The notes below the pieces were generated by a model. The model was not told where the DNA came from. It worked only from the letters and a program-made list of their open reading frames with translations, and did not search any database. A program made the translations under genes and the position numbers. DNA of 64,000 nt from Hanleya hanleyi (Eukaryota > Mollusca > Polyplacophora > Lepidopleurida > Hanleyidae), in contig JAVTVY010037013.1 of the NCBI GenBank assembly GCA_036873755.1, positions 1 to 64,000 of the forward strand, read 5' to 3'. This document shows, piece after piece, positions 41,881 to 55,699 of the stretch. Every line of letters starts with the position of its first letter. Position 1 is the first letter of the stretch.

Positions 41881-44800
41881 TATAAGGCTGGTTCATACAT
41901 CCACGCGTATATACTGGTGCCTTATTGACCATATAAGGTTGGTTCATACATCCAGGCGTATATACTGGTGCCTTATTGACCATATAAGGCTGGTTCATAC
42001 ATCCAGGTGTATATACTGGTGCCTTATTGACCATATAAGGCTGGTTCATACATCCAGGCGTATATACTGGTGCCTTATTGACCATATAAGGTTGGTTCAT
42101 ACATCCAGGCGTATATACTGGTGCTTTATTGACCATATAAGGCTGGTTCATACATCCAGGTGTATATACTGGTGCCTTATTGACCATACAAGGCTGGTTC
42201 ATACATCCAGGTGTATATACTGGTGCCTTATTGACCATATAAGGCTGGTTCATACATCCAGGCGTATATACTGGTGCCTTATTGACCATATAAGGTTGGT
42301 TCATACATCCAGGCGTATATACTGGTGCCTTATTGACCATATAAGGCTGGTTCATACATCCAGGTGTATATACTGGTGCCTTATTGACCATATAAGGCTG
42401 GTTCATACATCCAGGCGTATATACTGGTGCCTTATTGACCATATAAGGCTGGTTCATACATCCAGGTGTATATACTGGTGCCTTATTGACCATATAAGGC
42501 TGGTTCATACATCCAGGCGTATATACTGGTGCCTTATTGACCATATAAGGTTGGTTCATACATCCAGGCGTATATACTGGTGCCTTATTGACCATATAAG
42601 GCTGGTTCATACATCCAGGTGTATATACTGGTGCCTTATTGACCATATAAGGCTGGTTCATACATCCAGGCGTATATACTGGTGCCTTATTGACCATATA
42701 AGGCTGGTTCATACATCCAGGCGTATATACTGGTGCCTTATTGACCATATAAGGTTGGTTCATACATCCAGGCGTATATACTGGTGCCTTATTGACCATA
42801 TAAGGCTGGTTCATACATCCAGGTGTATATACTGGTGCCTTATTGACCATATAAGGTTGGTTCATACATCCAGGCGTATATACTGGTGCCTTATTGACCA
42901 TATAAGGCTGGTTCATACATCCAGGTGTATATACTGGTGCCTTATTGACCATATAAGGCTGGTTCATACATCCAGGCGTATATACTGGTGCCTTATTGAC
43001 CATATAAGGCTGGTTCATACATCCAGGTGTATATACTGGTGCCTTATTGACCATATAAGGCTGGTTCATACATCCAGGTGTATATACTGGTGCCTTATTG
43101 ACCATACAAGGTTGGTTCATACATCCAGGCGTATATACTGGTGCCTTATTGACCATATAAGGCTGGTTCATACATCCAGGCGTATATACTGGTGCCTTAT
43201 TGACCATATAAGGCTGGTTCATACATCCAGGTGTATATACTGGTGCCTTATTGACCATATAAGGCTGGTTCATACATCCAGGCGTATATACTGGTGCCTT
43301 ATTGACCATATAAGCCTGGTTCATACATCCAGGCGTATATACTGGTGCCTTATTGACCATATAAGGCTGGTTCATACATCCAGGCGTATATACTGGTGCC
43401 TTATTTACCATATAAGGCTGGTTCATACATCCAGGCGTATATACTGGTGCCTTATTGACCATATAAGGCTGGTTCATACATCCAGGCGTATATACTGGTG
43501 CCTTATTGACCATATAAGGCTGGTTCATACATCCAGGCGTGTATACTGGTGCCTTGTATATACTGGTGCCTTATTGACCATATAAGGCTGGTTCATACAT
43601 CCAGGCGTATATACTGTTGCCTTATTGACCATATAGGCTGGTTCATACATCAGGCGTATATACTGTGCCTTATTGACCATATAAGGCTGGTTCATACATC
43701 AGGCGTATATACTGGTGCCTTATTGACCATATAAGGCTGGTTCATACATCAGGTGTATATACTGGTGCCTTATTGACCATATAAGGCTGGTTCATACATC
43801 CAGGCGTGTATACTGGTGCCTTGTATATACTGGTGCCTTATTGACCATATAAGGCTGGTTCATACATCCAGGCGTATATACTGGTGCCTTATTGACCACA
43901 TAAGGCTGGTTCATACATCCAGGCGTATATACTGGTGCCTTATTGACCATATAAGGCTGGTTCATACATCCAGGCGTATATACTGGTGCCTTATTGACCA
44001 TATAAGGCTGGTTCATACATCCAGATGTATATACTGGTGCCTTATTGACCATATAAGGCTGGTTCATACATCCAGGCGTATATACTGTTGCCTTATTGAC
44101 CATATAAGGCTGGTTCATACATCCAGGCGTATATACTGTTGCCTTATTGACCATATAAGGCTGGTTCATACATCCAGGCGTATATACTGGTGCCTTATTG
44201 ACCATATAAGGCTGGTTCATACATCCAGGTGTATATACTGGTGCCTTATTGACCATATAAGGCTGTTTCATACATCCAGGCGTATATACTGGTGCCTTAT
44301 TGACCATATAAGGCTGGTTCATACATCCAGGCGTATATACTGGTGCCTTATTGACCATATAAGGCTGGTTCATACATCCAGGCGTATATACTGGTGCCTT
44401 ATTGACCATATAAGGCTGGTTCATACATCCAGGTGTATATACTGGTGCCTTATTGATCATATAAGGCTGGTTCATACATCCAGGTGTATATACTGGTGCC
44501 TTATTGACCATATAAGGCTGGTTCATACATCCAGGTGTATATACTGGTGCCTTATGGACCATATAAGGCTGGTTCATACATACAGGTGTATATACTGCTG
44601 CCTTATTGACCATATAAGGCTGGTTCATACATCCAGGTGTATATACTGCTGCCTTATTGACCATATAAGGCTGGTTCATACATCCAGGTGTTTATACTGG
44701 TGCCTTATTGACCATATAAGGCTGGTTCATACATCCAGGTGTATATACTGGTGCCTTATTGACCATATAAGGCTGGTTCATACATCCAGGTGTATATACT

Positions 44801-46207
44801 GGTGCCTTATTGACCATATAAGGCTGGTTCATACATCCAGGCGTATATACTGGTGCCTTATTGACCATATAAGGCTGGTTCATACATCCAGGTGTATATA
44901 CTGGTGCCTTATTGACCATATAAGGCTGGTTCATACATCCAGGCGTATATACTGGTGCCTTATTGACCATATAAGGCTGGTTCATACATCCAGGCGTATA
45001 TACTGGTGCCTTATTGACCACATAAGGCTGGTTCATACATCCAGGCGTATATACTGGTGCCTTATTGACCATATAAGGCTGGTTCATACATCCAGGTGTA
45101 TATACTGGTGCCTTATTGACCATATAAGGCTGGTTCATACATCCAGGCGTATATACTGGTGCCTTATTGACCATATAAGGCTGGTTCATACATCCAGGCG
45201 TATATACTGGTGCCTTATTGACCATATAAGGCTGGTTCATACATCCAGGCGTATATACTGGTGCCTTATTGACCATATAAGGCTGGTTCATACATCCAGG
45301 CGTATATACTGGTGCCTTATTGACCATATAAGGCTGGTTCATACATCCAGGCGTATATACTGGTGCCTTATTGACCATATAAGGCTGGTTCATACATCCA
45401 GGTGTATATACTGGTGCCTTATTGACCATATAAGGCTGGTTCATACATCCAGGCGTATATACTGGTGCCTTATTGACCATATAAGGCTGGTTCATACATC
45501 CAGGTGTATATACTGGTGCCTTATTGACCATATAAGGCTGGTTCATACATCCAGGTGTATATACTGGTGCCTTATTGACCATATAAGGCTGGTTCATACA
45601 TCCAGGTGTATATACTGGTGCCTTATTGACCATATAAGGCTGGTTCATACATCCAGGTGTATATACTGGTACCTTATTGACCATATAAGGCTGATTCATA
45701 CATCCAGGTGTATATACTGATGCATTATTGACCATATAAGGCTGGTTCATACATCCAGGTGTATATACTGGTGCCTTATTGACCATATAAGGCTGGTTCA
45801 TACATCCAGGCGCATATACTGGTGCCTTATTGACCATATAAGGCTGGTTCATACATCCAGGCGCATATACTGGTGCCTTATTGACCATATAAGGCTGGTT
45901 CATACATCCAGGCGCATATACTGGTGCCTTATTGACCATATAAGGCTGGTTCATACATCCAGACGCATATACTGGTGCCTTATTGACCATATAAGGCTGG
46001 TTCATACATCCAGGCGCATATACTGGTGCCTTATTGGCCATCTAAGGCTGGTTCATACATCTTAGGCTGGTTCATACATCCAGGCGCATATACTGGTGCC
46101 TTATTGACCATATAAGGCTGGTTCATACATCCAGGCGCATATACTGGTGCCTTATTGACCATATAAGGCTGGTTCATACATCCAGGCGTATATACTGGTG
46201 CCTTATT
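41881..46207. repeat. 51-bp satellite, about 85 copies, open in a frame on each strand
   Basis: Unit landmarks are GGCTGGTTCATACATCCAGG and GGTGCCTTATTGACCATATA. Because 51 is divisible by three, a stop-free frame on each strand runs through long stretches. The minus-strand version reads as a 17-residue repeat MNQPYMVNKAPVYTPGC. Frame breaks occur near 43547-43800, at a Y-to-stop change near 44690 and near 46050. The commonest variant (CGTATA versus TGTATA) is a CpG transition. A duplicated sub-block (GTGTATACTGGTGCCTTG at about 43537 and 43805) shows internal rearrangement. I treat it as non-coding satellite DNA. Confidence 0.92.
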
Positions 46208-46208
46208 G

Positions 46209-46440
46209 ACACTCCAGTCCATTTGAAAAGGTTGTTACGAAGAACGTATTCTGAACGACTTTTAACGAAAGTCAGTAAGAGTTAAAGCCTGAGTCACGAA
46301 TTATTTTTTTAAATAATTAGAGGCAACCAAAAATGAGCAATAACTTCCTTTGTCAGAGCTCCCAGGTTCTTCGGCGCCCCCCCCCCCCCCCCAGCCAAAG
46401 CGGGAAAAAATTCACCGTCAGGAGTTAGCTTAGCAGACTG
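46209..46440. other. Spacer with poly-C tract
   Basis: A C-run of about 15 lies at 46377-46391. No other feature is seen. Confidence 0.5.
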
Positions 46441-46479
46441 TGTTAGGTCGATTCTTTTGTTTTGTGTTTTTGCTTCTTT

Positions 46480-47270
46480 CTTTCTTTGTTTTCAATTGGT
46501 ATTGTCTGCCGTGTTGGATTTGTATTTTGTTACTTCATCTGTATTATATGATTTGTTTCATATATATGGTTATTTTATTTGCATGGTTGCACTTGAGTTT
46601 ATGCATTCTTTGTTTTTGTTTGTATTTTTATTTATTTGTTTGGTCTTCATTTGTTGGTTTTCTCTTGTTTTATTGATATTGTTGCATTTGTTTCCATTGT
46701 TAACAATATATATATTACTTTCAGTTGAATTATTTTGGTTCCTTAATGATTTTTTTCTTTAATTTGTATTGTCTGTCTTGTTGGATTCGCATTTTTTACT
46801 TCATCTGTATTATATTTCTTTCAAATATATATAGTTATTTTATTATATGGTTGCACTCGTTTGTGTTTATGTATTCTTTTTTGTGTGTATTTTTTCGTAC
46901 TTTTATGTATTAATTGGTTTCTTTGAATATTTTGTTTCATTTGTTTTGTCATGGTTTGTTGGGTTTCTCTCGTTTTATAGATATTGTTGCATTAGTTTTC
47001 ATTGTTAACAATATGCATTTTTTACTTTCAATTGAATTCTTTTATTATTTTTTCTTTTATTATTTGTATTGTCTGTTTTGTTGGATTTGTATTTTGTTTC
47101 TTTCTCTGTATTATATGATTTGTTTCACATATATGGTTATTTTATTTATATGGTTTCGCTTGTTTGTATTTAGGAGTGCTTTGTTTTTGTTTGTATTTTT
47201 TGTAGCTATCTGTACCGAATGGCTTCCTTTGAATTTGTTGTTTATTTGTCCCCGTTTTCTCTTCTGAGTA
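46480..47270. repeat. T-rich tandem triplication, 270-300 bp units
   Basis: GTATTGTCTG recurs at about 46499, 46767 and 47067, each followed by TTGTTGGATT, TTCATCTGTATTATAT and ATGGTTATTTTAT. The plus strand is strongly T-rich, which creates hydrophobic-looking frames (Phe/Leu/Tyr) that are composition artefacts. Confidence 0.85.
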
Positions 47271-47640
47271 TTTAAACCAAAGCGAACAGGCCTACCGTAC
47301 CGATGCCTGGAAATGGATACATGTAGAATTTTTTTTTTTACATATTTGGAGTAGGCCTAGACTTTAAAATCCCTTTAATGTTATTGATGTGTATGTTCAC
47401 TCTACAGCGAAAATTGTATCTGCTTTATTTATTAGATTATTATACCGATTCAATATCTTTTAGCTCATGTTTAAGAATAAAATAAAATAAAAAAGTTCAC
47501 GATCTGATCTAGTCTCTGTGAAATGGAAAGTGCGTAGGTTGCGAGCTCTCTTGTGTAGGAGGTCAAATTGTCACCTAATGAATATGCATGATACCTAAGG
47601 AATATGAATATGCATGATATAGGGAAGTCACACAACGCGG
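47271..47640. other. No recognisable feature
   Basis: AT-rich; a simple AAATAAAATAAAATAAA stretch lies near 47477-47493. Confidence 0.5.
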
Positions 47641-47689
47641 TCCGAGCATGGAGCTAAAAACTTCATGGTTAAATGGATAGGCGGCTCGC

Positions 47690-49960
47690 TGGCGGTTAAA
47701 CCCTGTGTACTACTCACTTTACAGATCAGCGTTACGACAACTGCCACACTGTAGAGTGTAAGAACTTCATTATAATACCAAGCACGACACATCTGAATCA
47801 AATATATCCGAAAACTCTCACTTCAAATGCCCTTTCTAAACTATTCCCAGATTGCACAGAATGACGTCACATTTCAACGTCACCTACCCAATGAGCTCTG
47901 CAATATAATACCAGACACGACCCATTTGGACCCCTTATAGCCCCCATATATTCCAAAGCTCCTACAACAGGCTTTCCAGTCGAGTGTGCATCATGAAATC
48001 TCCGCCTAACCTCTTGAAAACGAACAAATATTCCGTTCTTTCTCTCGTCTGATTGTGTCATGGCGTTAAGGCACAGAAGACTAAGCATAGAAGTGTGTGT
48101 ATGTGGGTGTATTTGTAGAGGATGTCACTCCTCAGCATCCGGTCGTCACTGCCTTAGAACGGCTTTGAGTACGCCTCACTCCGCGGTACATAACTCATTC
48201 ATTGCTATCTAAATCACTGACTTGCTCATTACAAGAGTCCGGTCCCTCTTTCCTAATTCAGTCGTCATTAATTAAAGAATGTCCGCTTTCATAATCCAGA
48301 GATCGATTCCACATTTCATATAACAGCATTAGCACCAAATTCAAAAAGACAATCATAGTATACATAAACATAACCTAGTTTCCTGCAAGAGAGAAGCGGT
48401 CAACATTTTTCAATGATGCCGGCAAGACATCATGTTCCAAAAATATATTAATTCAGATGATATTCGTTGTAAAGACGTCATCTGGAGAATGATGTATCTC
48501 AATCACGTTTCAATTGTGACTGTTCATTTAAGCACCATGAGGATCTTAAAGTACATGGGAGCATACGGTCCCTATCCCCGGGTTAAGCAGAATTAGACAA
48601 AAGTTACGAAACGTAATGCCATAGATCTTTCACGCTACGCTCATATTTTGCTATCATTGTATATGTGAGTGATATCACCCGCTTGCAACCACTTCCCACT
48701 GGAAGTATGGCCCAAAATCTCCCAAAACTCACATGTGCATTCCTGAAAGTATTTTTCTCTACTACTTTACAGCCACCAGCCGTATTGCCCAACAATAACT
48801 CAAATGCGGCACTTTGTTCCAGCCCAAAGCCTAACAAAGGTCCGTTTTGATTAGTTCATTAAAATCTACTATCCTCCACTTCCGATACATGGGGCATATA
48901 TTATGGTCCATACACATCCACATCCTCTCGATCCCCAACAAAACAGGTGACACAAATCCCACACCGAATCAGGTCTCAAATGCCCGTTCTTTAGTACTCC
49001 TGGACGGAGTATGCCCAGAATGACGTCACAGATAAACGTGTCCACAACAGTCTACTCAACGGATGCTTTAATATGATAGCGGGCACGACACATTTGGACT
49101 CAGTATGACCAACCTACATTTGGAAACTCGCCCCACAGGCCTCCATGTCGAGGGCGCATTCGCACGACCACGTCACCGGTTAACGTTATAGCAAACTGTC
49201 CGAAATCTCTCCAGTTGTACTCTACACCGTCAGCCTGATCGATAACATCCCGAATCACATTACTCCATAAAAAATGCCTGACCATGTATGCACAGAAAGC
49301 TAAGGCAACGGTCCCGAAACCTCTTCAGTCGTACTCTACAACCTATACCCGACACCCTATAATTAGCCCCACGAAGACAAGATTATTCCCGGATTTGTTG
49401 CGGAAGTCCGGGTTTCTCATGCACACGCGATTCCAGTGCACATCCCAGAAGTGCGCGTGGGGCCCACGGTTGCGCCTGGGGACTCGGATGTTGCGAACGA
49501 TGACACCACTTGCAGCGATGACGTCGCATCACTGCGATCTTTACCCACACCAGCAACCAACACAATGCGACATAATTGAAGTTTTATATATTATTGACAT
49601 CTTTTTTAACACAGAATTACTATGAAACTTTATACATGAACAAGTACTGTTATAAGCATCAGAAAATGAATTCAAAATCAGGGTTCACCATATCACGTGA
49701 TGTTATAGATGCTCCTCGACATGTGGACCCACTCTCTCCGATTAACACATAAGTGATGGGGGAAATTGAGAAAAATAACCACAACATTAAATTTGGTTGT
49801 AGAAATCAAATCTAAAATTCCGATAACACGCAAATAACCCTATTTCATCTTAACCCCAATTACAACATGAGGGTTAACATGGTAAATGTGGGTTAATCTG
49901 TACATTATGTTATTTATTTCCATGTTGGTTCTATGCCGATTCCAGGCTGCCATCCAAATA
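47690..49960 (+). repeat. Duplicated block, copy 1 (about 2.2 kb)
   Basis: Matches 50487-52545 in order and orientation; landmarks include CTATTCCCAGATTGCACAGA, ATAACAGCATTAGCACCAAA, AGAGAAGCGGTCAACATTTT and AAAATTGAGAAAAATAACCA-type sequence. Many substitutions and small indels indicate an old duplication. No conserved long frame is shared by the copies, which argues against a protein gene. Confidence 0.82.
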
Positions 49961-50039
49961 AGCCCTATTCAAATACAATAGTGGTGGGTTGCTAAACAAT
50001 AAACATATACTCTACACCAAAGATTACATTATTCATGCA

Positions 50040-50480
50040 AAATAAATTGTTTCCCTATATGCAATTTATTAGTGCCTGTGCCTCAGCTGTCTGTCTCCAC
50101 AATCATTCCGTATATGCAATATATTAGGGTCCGTGCCTAAGGTGTGCGTCTCCACAATTGTTTCCCAAGCTTATATACAATGTATTAGGGTCTGTACATG
50201 TACCTCAGGTGTCCTCCATAACTGTTCCCTATAAGTAATATATTAGGGTCTGTGCCTCAGGTGTCAGTCTCAACAATTGTTCCCTATGTACAATGTATTA
50301 GGGCCTGTACATGCACCTCAGGTGTCCGTCTCCATAATTGTTCCCTATTTACAATGTATTAGAGTCTGTGCCTCAGGTGTCCGTCTCATTTTTGCTTATA
50401 TGCAATATATACTGGTAGATGTAAATGACATGCACCCGTATATGATACCAATATCTACTGGTATATGTCACCCGTATATA
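50040..50480. repeat. 55-bp minisatellite (about 7 units) followed by short 23-bp-type repeat
   Basis: Same two arrays in the same order as 15561-16160. They sit exactly between the two 2-kb duplicated blocks. Confidence 0.85.
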
Positions 50481-50486
50481 CGTCTC

Positions 50487-52545
50487 CAAACTATTCCCAG
50501 ACTGCACAAAAATACGTCACATTTCAAAGTCACCTCCCCAGTGAGCTCTGCAATATAATACCAGACACGACACATTTGGATCCTATATAGCCCACATATA
50601 TCCCAAAAGCTTCTACAACAGGCTTTCCAGTCGAGTACGCATGATGAAATTTCCGCCAGACCTCATGAAAACGAACAAATATTTCGTTCTTTCTCTCGTC
50701 TGATTGTGTCATGGCCTTAATGCACAGAGGATTAAGCATAGCAGTGTGTGTGTTTGTAGAGTATGTTACTCCTCAGCATTTGTTGTTCACTGCCTTAGGA
50801 CGGTTTGGCAACGCCTCAGTCAGCCGAACATAACTCATTCATTGCAATCTAAATCACTGACTTGCTCAATAGAAGCGTCTGGTCCGTCATTCATAATTTC
50901 GTCGTCATCCATTAAAGAATATTCGCGTTCAGAATCCAAAGACCTAATTCCATATTCCATATAACAGCATTAGCACCAAATTCAAAAAGACAATCATAGT
51001 ATACATAAACATAGGCTAGTTTCCTTCAAGAGAGAAGCGGTCAACATTTTTCAATGATGCCAGTAAGGCATGATGTTCCAAAAACATGAAGTCCGTATCG
51101 CTGATCAGTATTCTTAATCCATATGATATTGGTTGTAATGTCGTCATCTAGAAAATGATGTACCGCGGTCACTCTCTGATTGCGACGGTTCATATGAGCA
51201 CAATGAGGATCTTGAAGTACATGGGATCATACGGCCCCAAGCCCGGGATAAGTGGAATTAGACAAGTTACAAAACGTAACGCCATAGATCTTGCACGCTA
51301 CGCTCGTATTTTGCTATCAGTGTGCGATATGTATATGTGAGTGATATGTATCACTCACCCGCTCGCAACGGCTTCACACTGGAAACATGGACCATATATC
51401 CCCAAAAACTCCCATGGGCATTCGTAAATGCTTTTTCTCTGCTACTTACATCCACCAGCCGTATTGCCCAACAGTAACTCAAATGCGGCACGTTGTTCCT
51501 GCCCAAAGCCTCAGGTCCGTTTTGATTATTTCCTTAAAGTCTACTCCTCTCCAATACATGGGGCATATATTATGGCCCATACACATCCATATCCTCTCGA
51601 TCCCCACCCAAACAGGAGACACAACTCCCACACCGAATCAGGTCCCAAATGCAGATTCTTTAGTACTCCTCGACGGCGCATGCCCAGCATGACGTCACAG
51701 ATAAACGTGTCCACACCTGTCCGAATCTACTCAACGAATGATTTAATATGATAGCAAGCACGACACATTTGGACTCAGTATGACCGACATATATTCGCAA
51801 ACTCGCACCACAGGCCTCCACGCCGCGTGAGCATACCAAACTGTCTGAAATCCTCCCAGTTGTAGTCTACAACGTCAGCCCAATCGACAACATGCCGAGT
51901 TGCATTGCTTCATAAAAAATGCCTAACAGAGTATGCGCAGAAATCTCAGGCAACGGTCTCGAAACCTCTTCAGTCCTACTCTACAACCTGTACACGACGT
52001 CCTACACTTAGCCCCACGAAGACAAGACTATTCCCGGATTTGTTGCGGAAGTCTGAGTTTCTCATGCACACGAGATCACACAGTGCACATCCCAGAAGCG
52101 CGCGAGAGGGACACGGATGTGCCTGGCGATGCAGCGATGACGTCGAATAACCTTTATATTCACTCACACCGACAACAAACACAATGCGATAGAATTGAAG
52201 TTTTATATACTACTGACATCTCCTTTTCTCAACATGAAATTTATATGAAACTTTTTACATGAATAAGTACTGTTATATACGCATTAGAAAAATGAATTGA
52301 AAATCAGGGTTCACCATATCACGTGACGTTATGGATGTTCATCGACGTGTGAACTCACTCTCTCCGATTAACACATAAATGACGGGGAAAATTGAGAAAA
52401 ATAACCACAACATTAACTTTTGTTATAGAAATCAAATCTAAAATTCCGATAACACGCAAATTTCCATATTTCATCTTTCATCAATTACAAAATGAGGGTA
52501 AACACGGTAAATGTGGATTAATCTGAACATTATGCTATTTATAGT
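50487..52545 (+). repeat. Duplicated block, copy 2
   Basis: Relative of 47833-49930. Similarity ends at TATGCTATTTAT, where the inverted RT element begins (52543), while copy 1 continues with TTCCATG. Confidence 0.82.
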
Positions 52546-53479
52546 CCATGGGCCCAGGCATATATCGGTACCATCAGAGGAAACCAAACTTTAGGGCTAC
52601 TAAGTTATTGGTAGGGACTATATGATTATTTCAATATGTGATCATCATAACCGTTCCAGAAGAGCAGCTTAGTGTATATTTTGCATTTTTACCATTTTAC
52701 CATTCTGAGATATTGACTTTTTTTGGGGGAAAATCACACAATGGACTACTGACACATCCCATGAAGGTAATATCATTCAATAACAGCTCCGAATATCCAG
52801 AATTGTTATCTGCACAGTTACAACAAGCATACTTCCCATCTTGAGGCACATGCTTTAGTTTGGTATTCAAACGGCTGATTTACACGCTGGATTTTGTGAA
52901 ATTTTGCGGATTTATTATTATCATTATTTACGGAATGTTGTGTGTCCCATATGAGTGCCACAGTCCTAATGGATCAGCTACCCATATGTACCTTGTTTGC
53001 AGGGAAGCACAAAGGAGGACGATCCAGCTGATTTCAACAAAGTTGTAGAATTTTTCCTTCCCATACCCCCGAAATGCACACTGCGGCTGAATATATGAAA
53101 ATTACAATGTAGCTCAAATTTGATATAATCTTTCGCCCCACCACAAATGTTTCAGGTTGTGCACACTGGAAAGTATATAAATGTATTTTATAATGTCATA
53201 AGTGTATTTAATTTCAGATTTTAGTAGCAAAACAGATCATTTCAGGTAAATAAGAAGCTCAAGTCATATAGTATAATAAATACTGGTCCTAGGGGGCCAC
53301 ACCTGCAATAACACTGGTGAAAACCCAGACTCCTACTTGCCCGTTTTGTTTTCTAGGTTATATCTAGTATTTATTGTTTAGTATCTGCGGGTGCAAGTTT
53401 CGGGTTATTTTAGGTCGAAAATTCTTATTTCTGACCAGCGAAACCCTCATCAGGGAGCCTATACGCATTGACAGTTATG

Positions 53480-53943
53480 GTCAGATTTCATATTTTTTTC
53501 AGTATTTCACTGATGCTTTTACCCGCCTATAGCATAATTGTGGCGGGCTGGTAAAGTTTTCGGCATATTTGTTTGTGATCCAGTATTTCTTTAAGATCCC
53601 TTTCAGCCATTTTGTGTATGGATTGAAAGTCGTTATGACGCATACGTCGTTTCAGTACAGACTTATTCTGTATGCCCTCGTTCCTCTTGAGGTATTTGTT
53701 TCTGTCGGTAATTTTCGAGGTAGAGTATCCTCTCTTTTTAAGCTTTTGCTTGAAGTATTCTGACTAGTCTATCTAGTCTGCAGTATTATTGCAGTTTCGT
53801 ATACCTATCTTTCAGTTCTCCCGTAATGTGCTGATTTGCTGTATAGGTATTTGTAGGTTTCAGTTGGCTTTGTTTAGCATTTCACATCAAGTATTGAGTC
53901 AGTCGAACATCTTTTCGCCTTGAAAACGGCAACGTCTAGATAT
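53480..53943 (-). pseudogene. Reverse transcriptase fragment (left arm)
   Basis: Inverted copy of the right-arm RT from LDVAVFKGKR through the thumb-like region. It is broken off before the catalytic box at about 53943, where a plus-strand RT fragment begins. Confidence 0.62.
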
Positions 53944-54069
53944 TGAAATTCGCGTATGAAATATCTGAAAACGAGGCGAATTATCTAGACGTTGCCGTTT
54001 TCAAGGGAAAGAGATATTTGACTGACTCAATACTTGATGTGAAATCCTAAACAAAGCTAACTGAACTAG

Positions 54070-54790
54070 CACCACGCGGAGCAGTCCCTTCCCCGGTACT
54101 GTGCGATATTGCGATATATAAGCATATCAATCAGCTAATTGCCACATTCCCACACAAAGAAATGATTATATTACACAAACTTTTCGGGATGATGGCTTCA
54201 TACTACTACAGGCAAATAAAGCCGTAGCTGAGAGTTTCTTTGAGATGGCTAATAACGCACATACTCCGTTGAAATTCACGTATGAAATATCTGAAAACGA
54301 GGTCAATTATCTAGACGTTGCCGTTTTCAAGGGGAAAAGATGTTCGACTGACTCAATACTTGATGTGAAATGCTAAACAAAGCCAACTGAAACCTACAAA
54401 TACCTATACAGCCAATCAGCACATTACGGGAGAACTGAAAGATAGGTATACGAAACTGCAATAATACTGCAGCCTAGATAGACTAGTCAGAATACTTCAA
54501 GCAAAAGCTTAAAAAGAGAGGATACTCTACCTCGGAAATTACCGACAGAAACAAATACCTCAAGAGGAACGAGGGCATACAGAATAAGTCTGTACTGAAA
54601 TGACGTATGCGTCATAACGACTTTCAATCCATACACAAAATGGCTGAAAGGGATCTTAAAGAAATACTGGATCACAAACAAATACATGTATGCCGAAAAC
54701 TTTACCAGCCCGCCACAATTATGCTATAGGCGGGGTAAAAGCATCAGTGAAATACTGAAAAAAATATAAAATCTGACCATAACTGTCAAT
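54070..54790 (+). pseudogene. Reverse transcriptase fragment, Penelope-like (right arm)
   Basis: With frameshifts, the plus strand reads GAVPSPVLCDIAIYKHI (palm region), then FRDDGF at about 54182 (the YxDD-type catalytic box), AESFFEMANNAHTPLKFTYE and NYLDVAVFKGKR, followed by a stop at 54374-54376. Further on come KPTETYKYLY and, past more breaks, a thumb-like RLVRILQAK segment. The order and spacing fit Penelope-like element RTs (FLDV...KPT.T..YL). A frameshift precedes the catalytic box, and no endonuclease is recognised. Non-functional. Confidence 0.65.
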
Positions 54791-55699
54791 GCGTATAGGC
54801 TCCCTGATGAGGGTTTCGCTGATCAGAAATAAGAATTTTCGACCTAAAATAACCCGAAACTTGCACCCGCAGATACTAAACAATAAATACTAGGTATAAC
54901 CTAGAAAACAAAACGGGCAAGTAGGAGTCTGGGTTTTCACCAGTGTTATTGCAGGTGTGGCCTCCTAGGACCAGTATTTATTATACTATATGACTTGAGC
55001 TTCTTATTTACCTGAAATGATCTGTTTTGCTACTAAAATCTGAAATTAAATACACTTATGACATTATAAAATACATTTATATACTTTCCAGTGTGCACAA
55101 CCTGAAACATTTGTGGTGGGGCGAAAGATTATATCAAATTTGAGCTACATTGTTATTTTCATATATTCAGCCGCAATGTGCATTTCGGGGGTATGGGAAG
55201 GAAAAATTCTACAACTTTGTTGAAACCAGCTGGATCGTCCTCCTTTGTGCTTCCCTGCAAACAAGGTACATATGGGTAGCTGATCCATTAGGACTGTGGC
55301 ACTCATATGGGACACACAACATTCCGTAAATAATGATAATAATAAATCCGCAAAATTTCACAAAATCCAGCGTGCAAATCAACCGTTTGAATACCAAACT
55401 AAAGCATGTGCCTCAAGATGGGAAGTATGCTTGTTGTAACTGTGCAGATAACAATTCTGGATATCCGGAGCTGTTATTGAATGATATTACCTTCATGGGA
55501 TGTGTCAGTAGTCCATTGTGTGATTTTCCCCAAAAAAAGTCAATATCTCAGAATGGTAAAAATGCAAAATATACACTAAGCTGCTCTTCTGGAACGCTTA
55601 TCACATATTGAAATAATCATATAGTCCCTACCAATAACTTAGTAGCCCTAAAGTTTGGTTTCCTCTGATGGTACCGATATATGCCTGGGCCCATGGACT

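Larger units (their letters stand above)
52543..55699. mobile_element. Palindromic pair of reverse-transcriptase element remnants
   Basis: AGTCCATGGGCCCAGGC at the left end faces GCCTGGGCCCATGGACT at the right. The left arm (52543 to about 53943) is the inverted copy of about 54290-55699. The coding direction is outward in both arms, so two 5'-truncated copies lie head to head. Between them is an extra plus-strand fragment (about 53944-54065) fused to an earlier part of the RT. The downstream non-coding part in each arm contains CCCTGATGAGGG. Confidence 0.85.

Noticed and set aside
41939..46041. Very long open frames (about 300-630 codons) on both strands
   Set aside because: They are translations of the 51-bp satellite. 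Openness on both strands follows from a period divisible by three, the plus-strand unit has no ATG, and the array contains frame breaks.
46440..47267. Hydrophobic membrane-protein-like frames
   Set aside because: Arise from strong T-richness of a tandem triplication.
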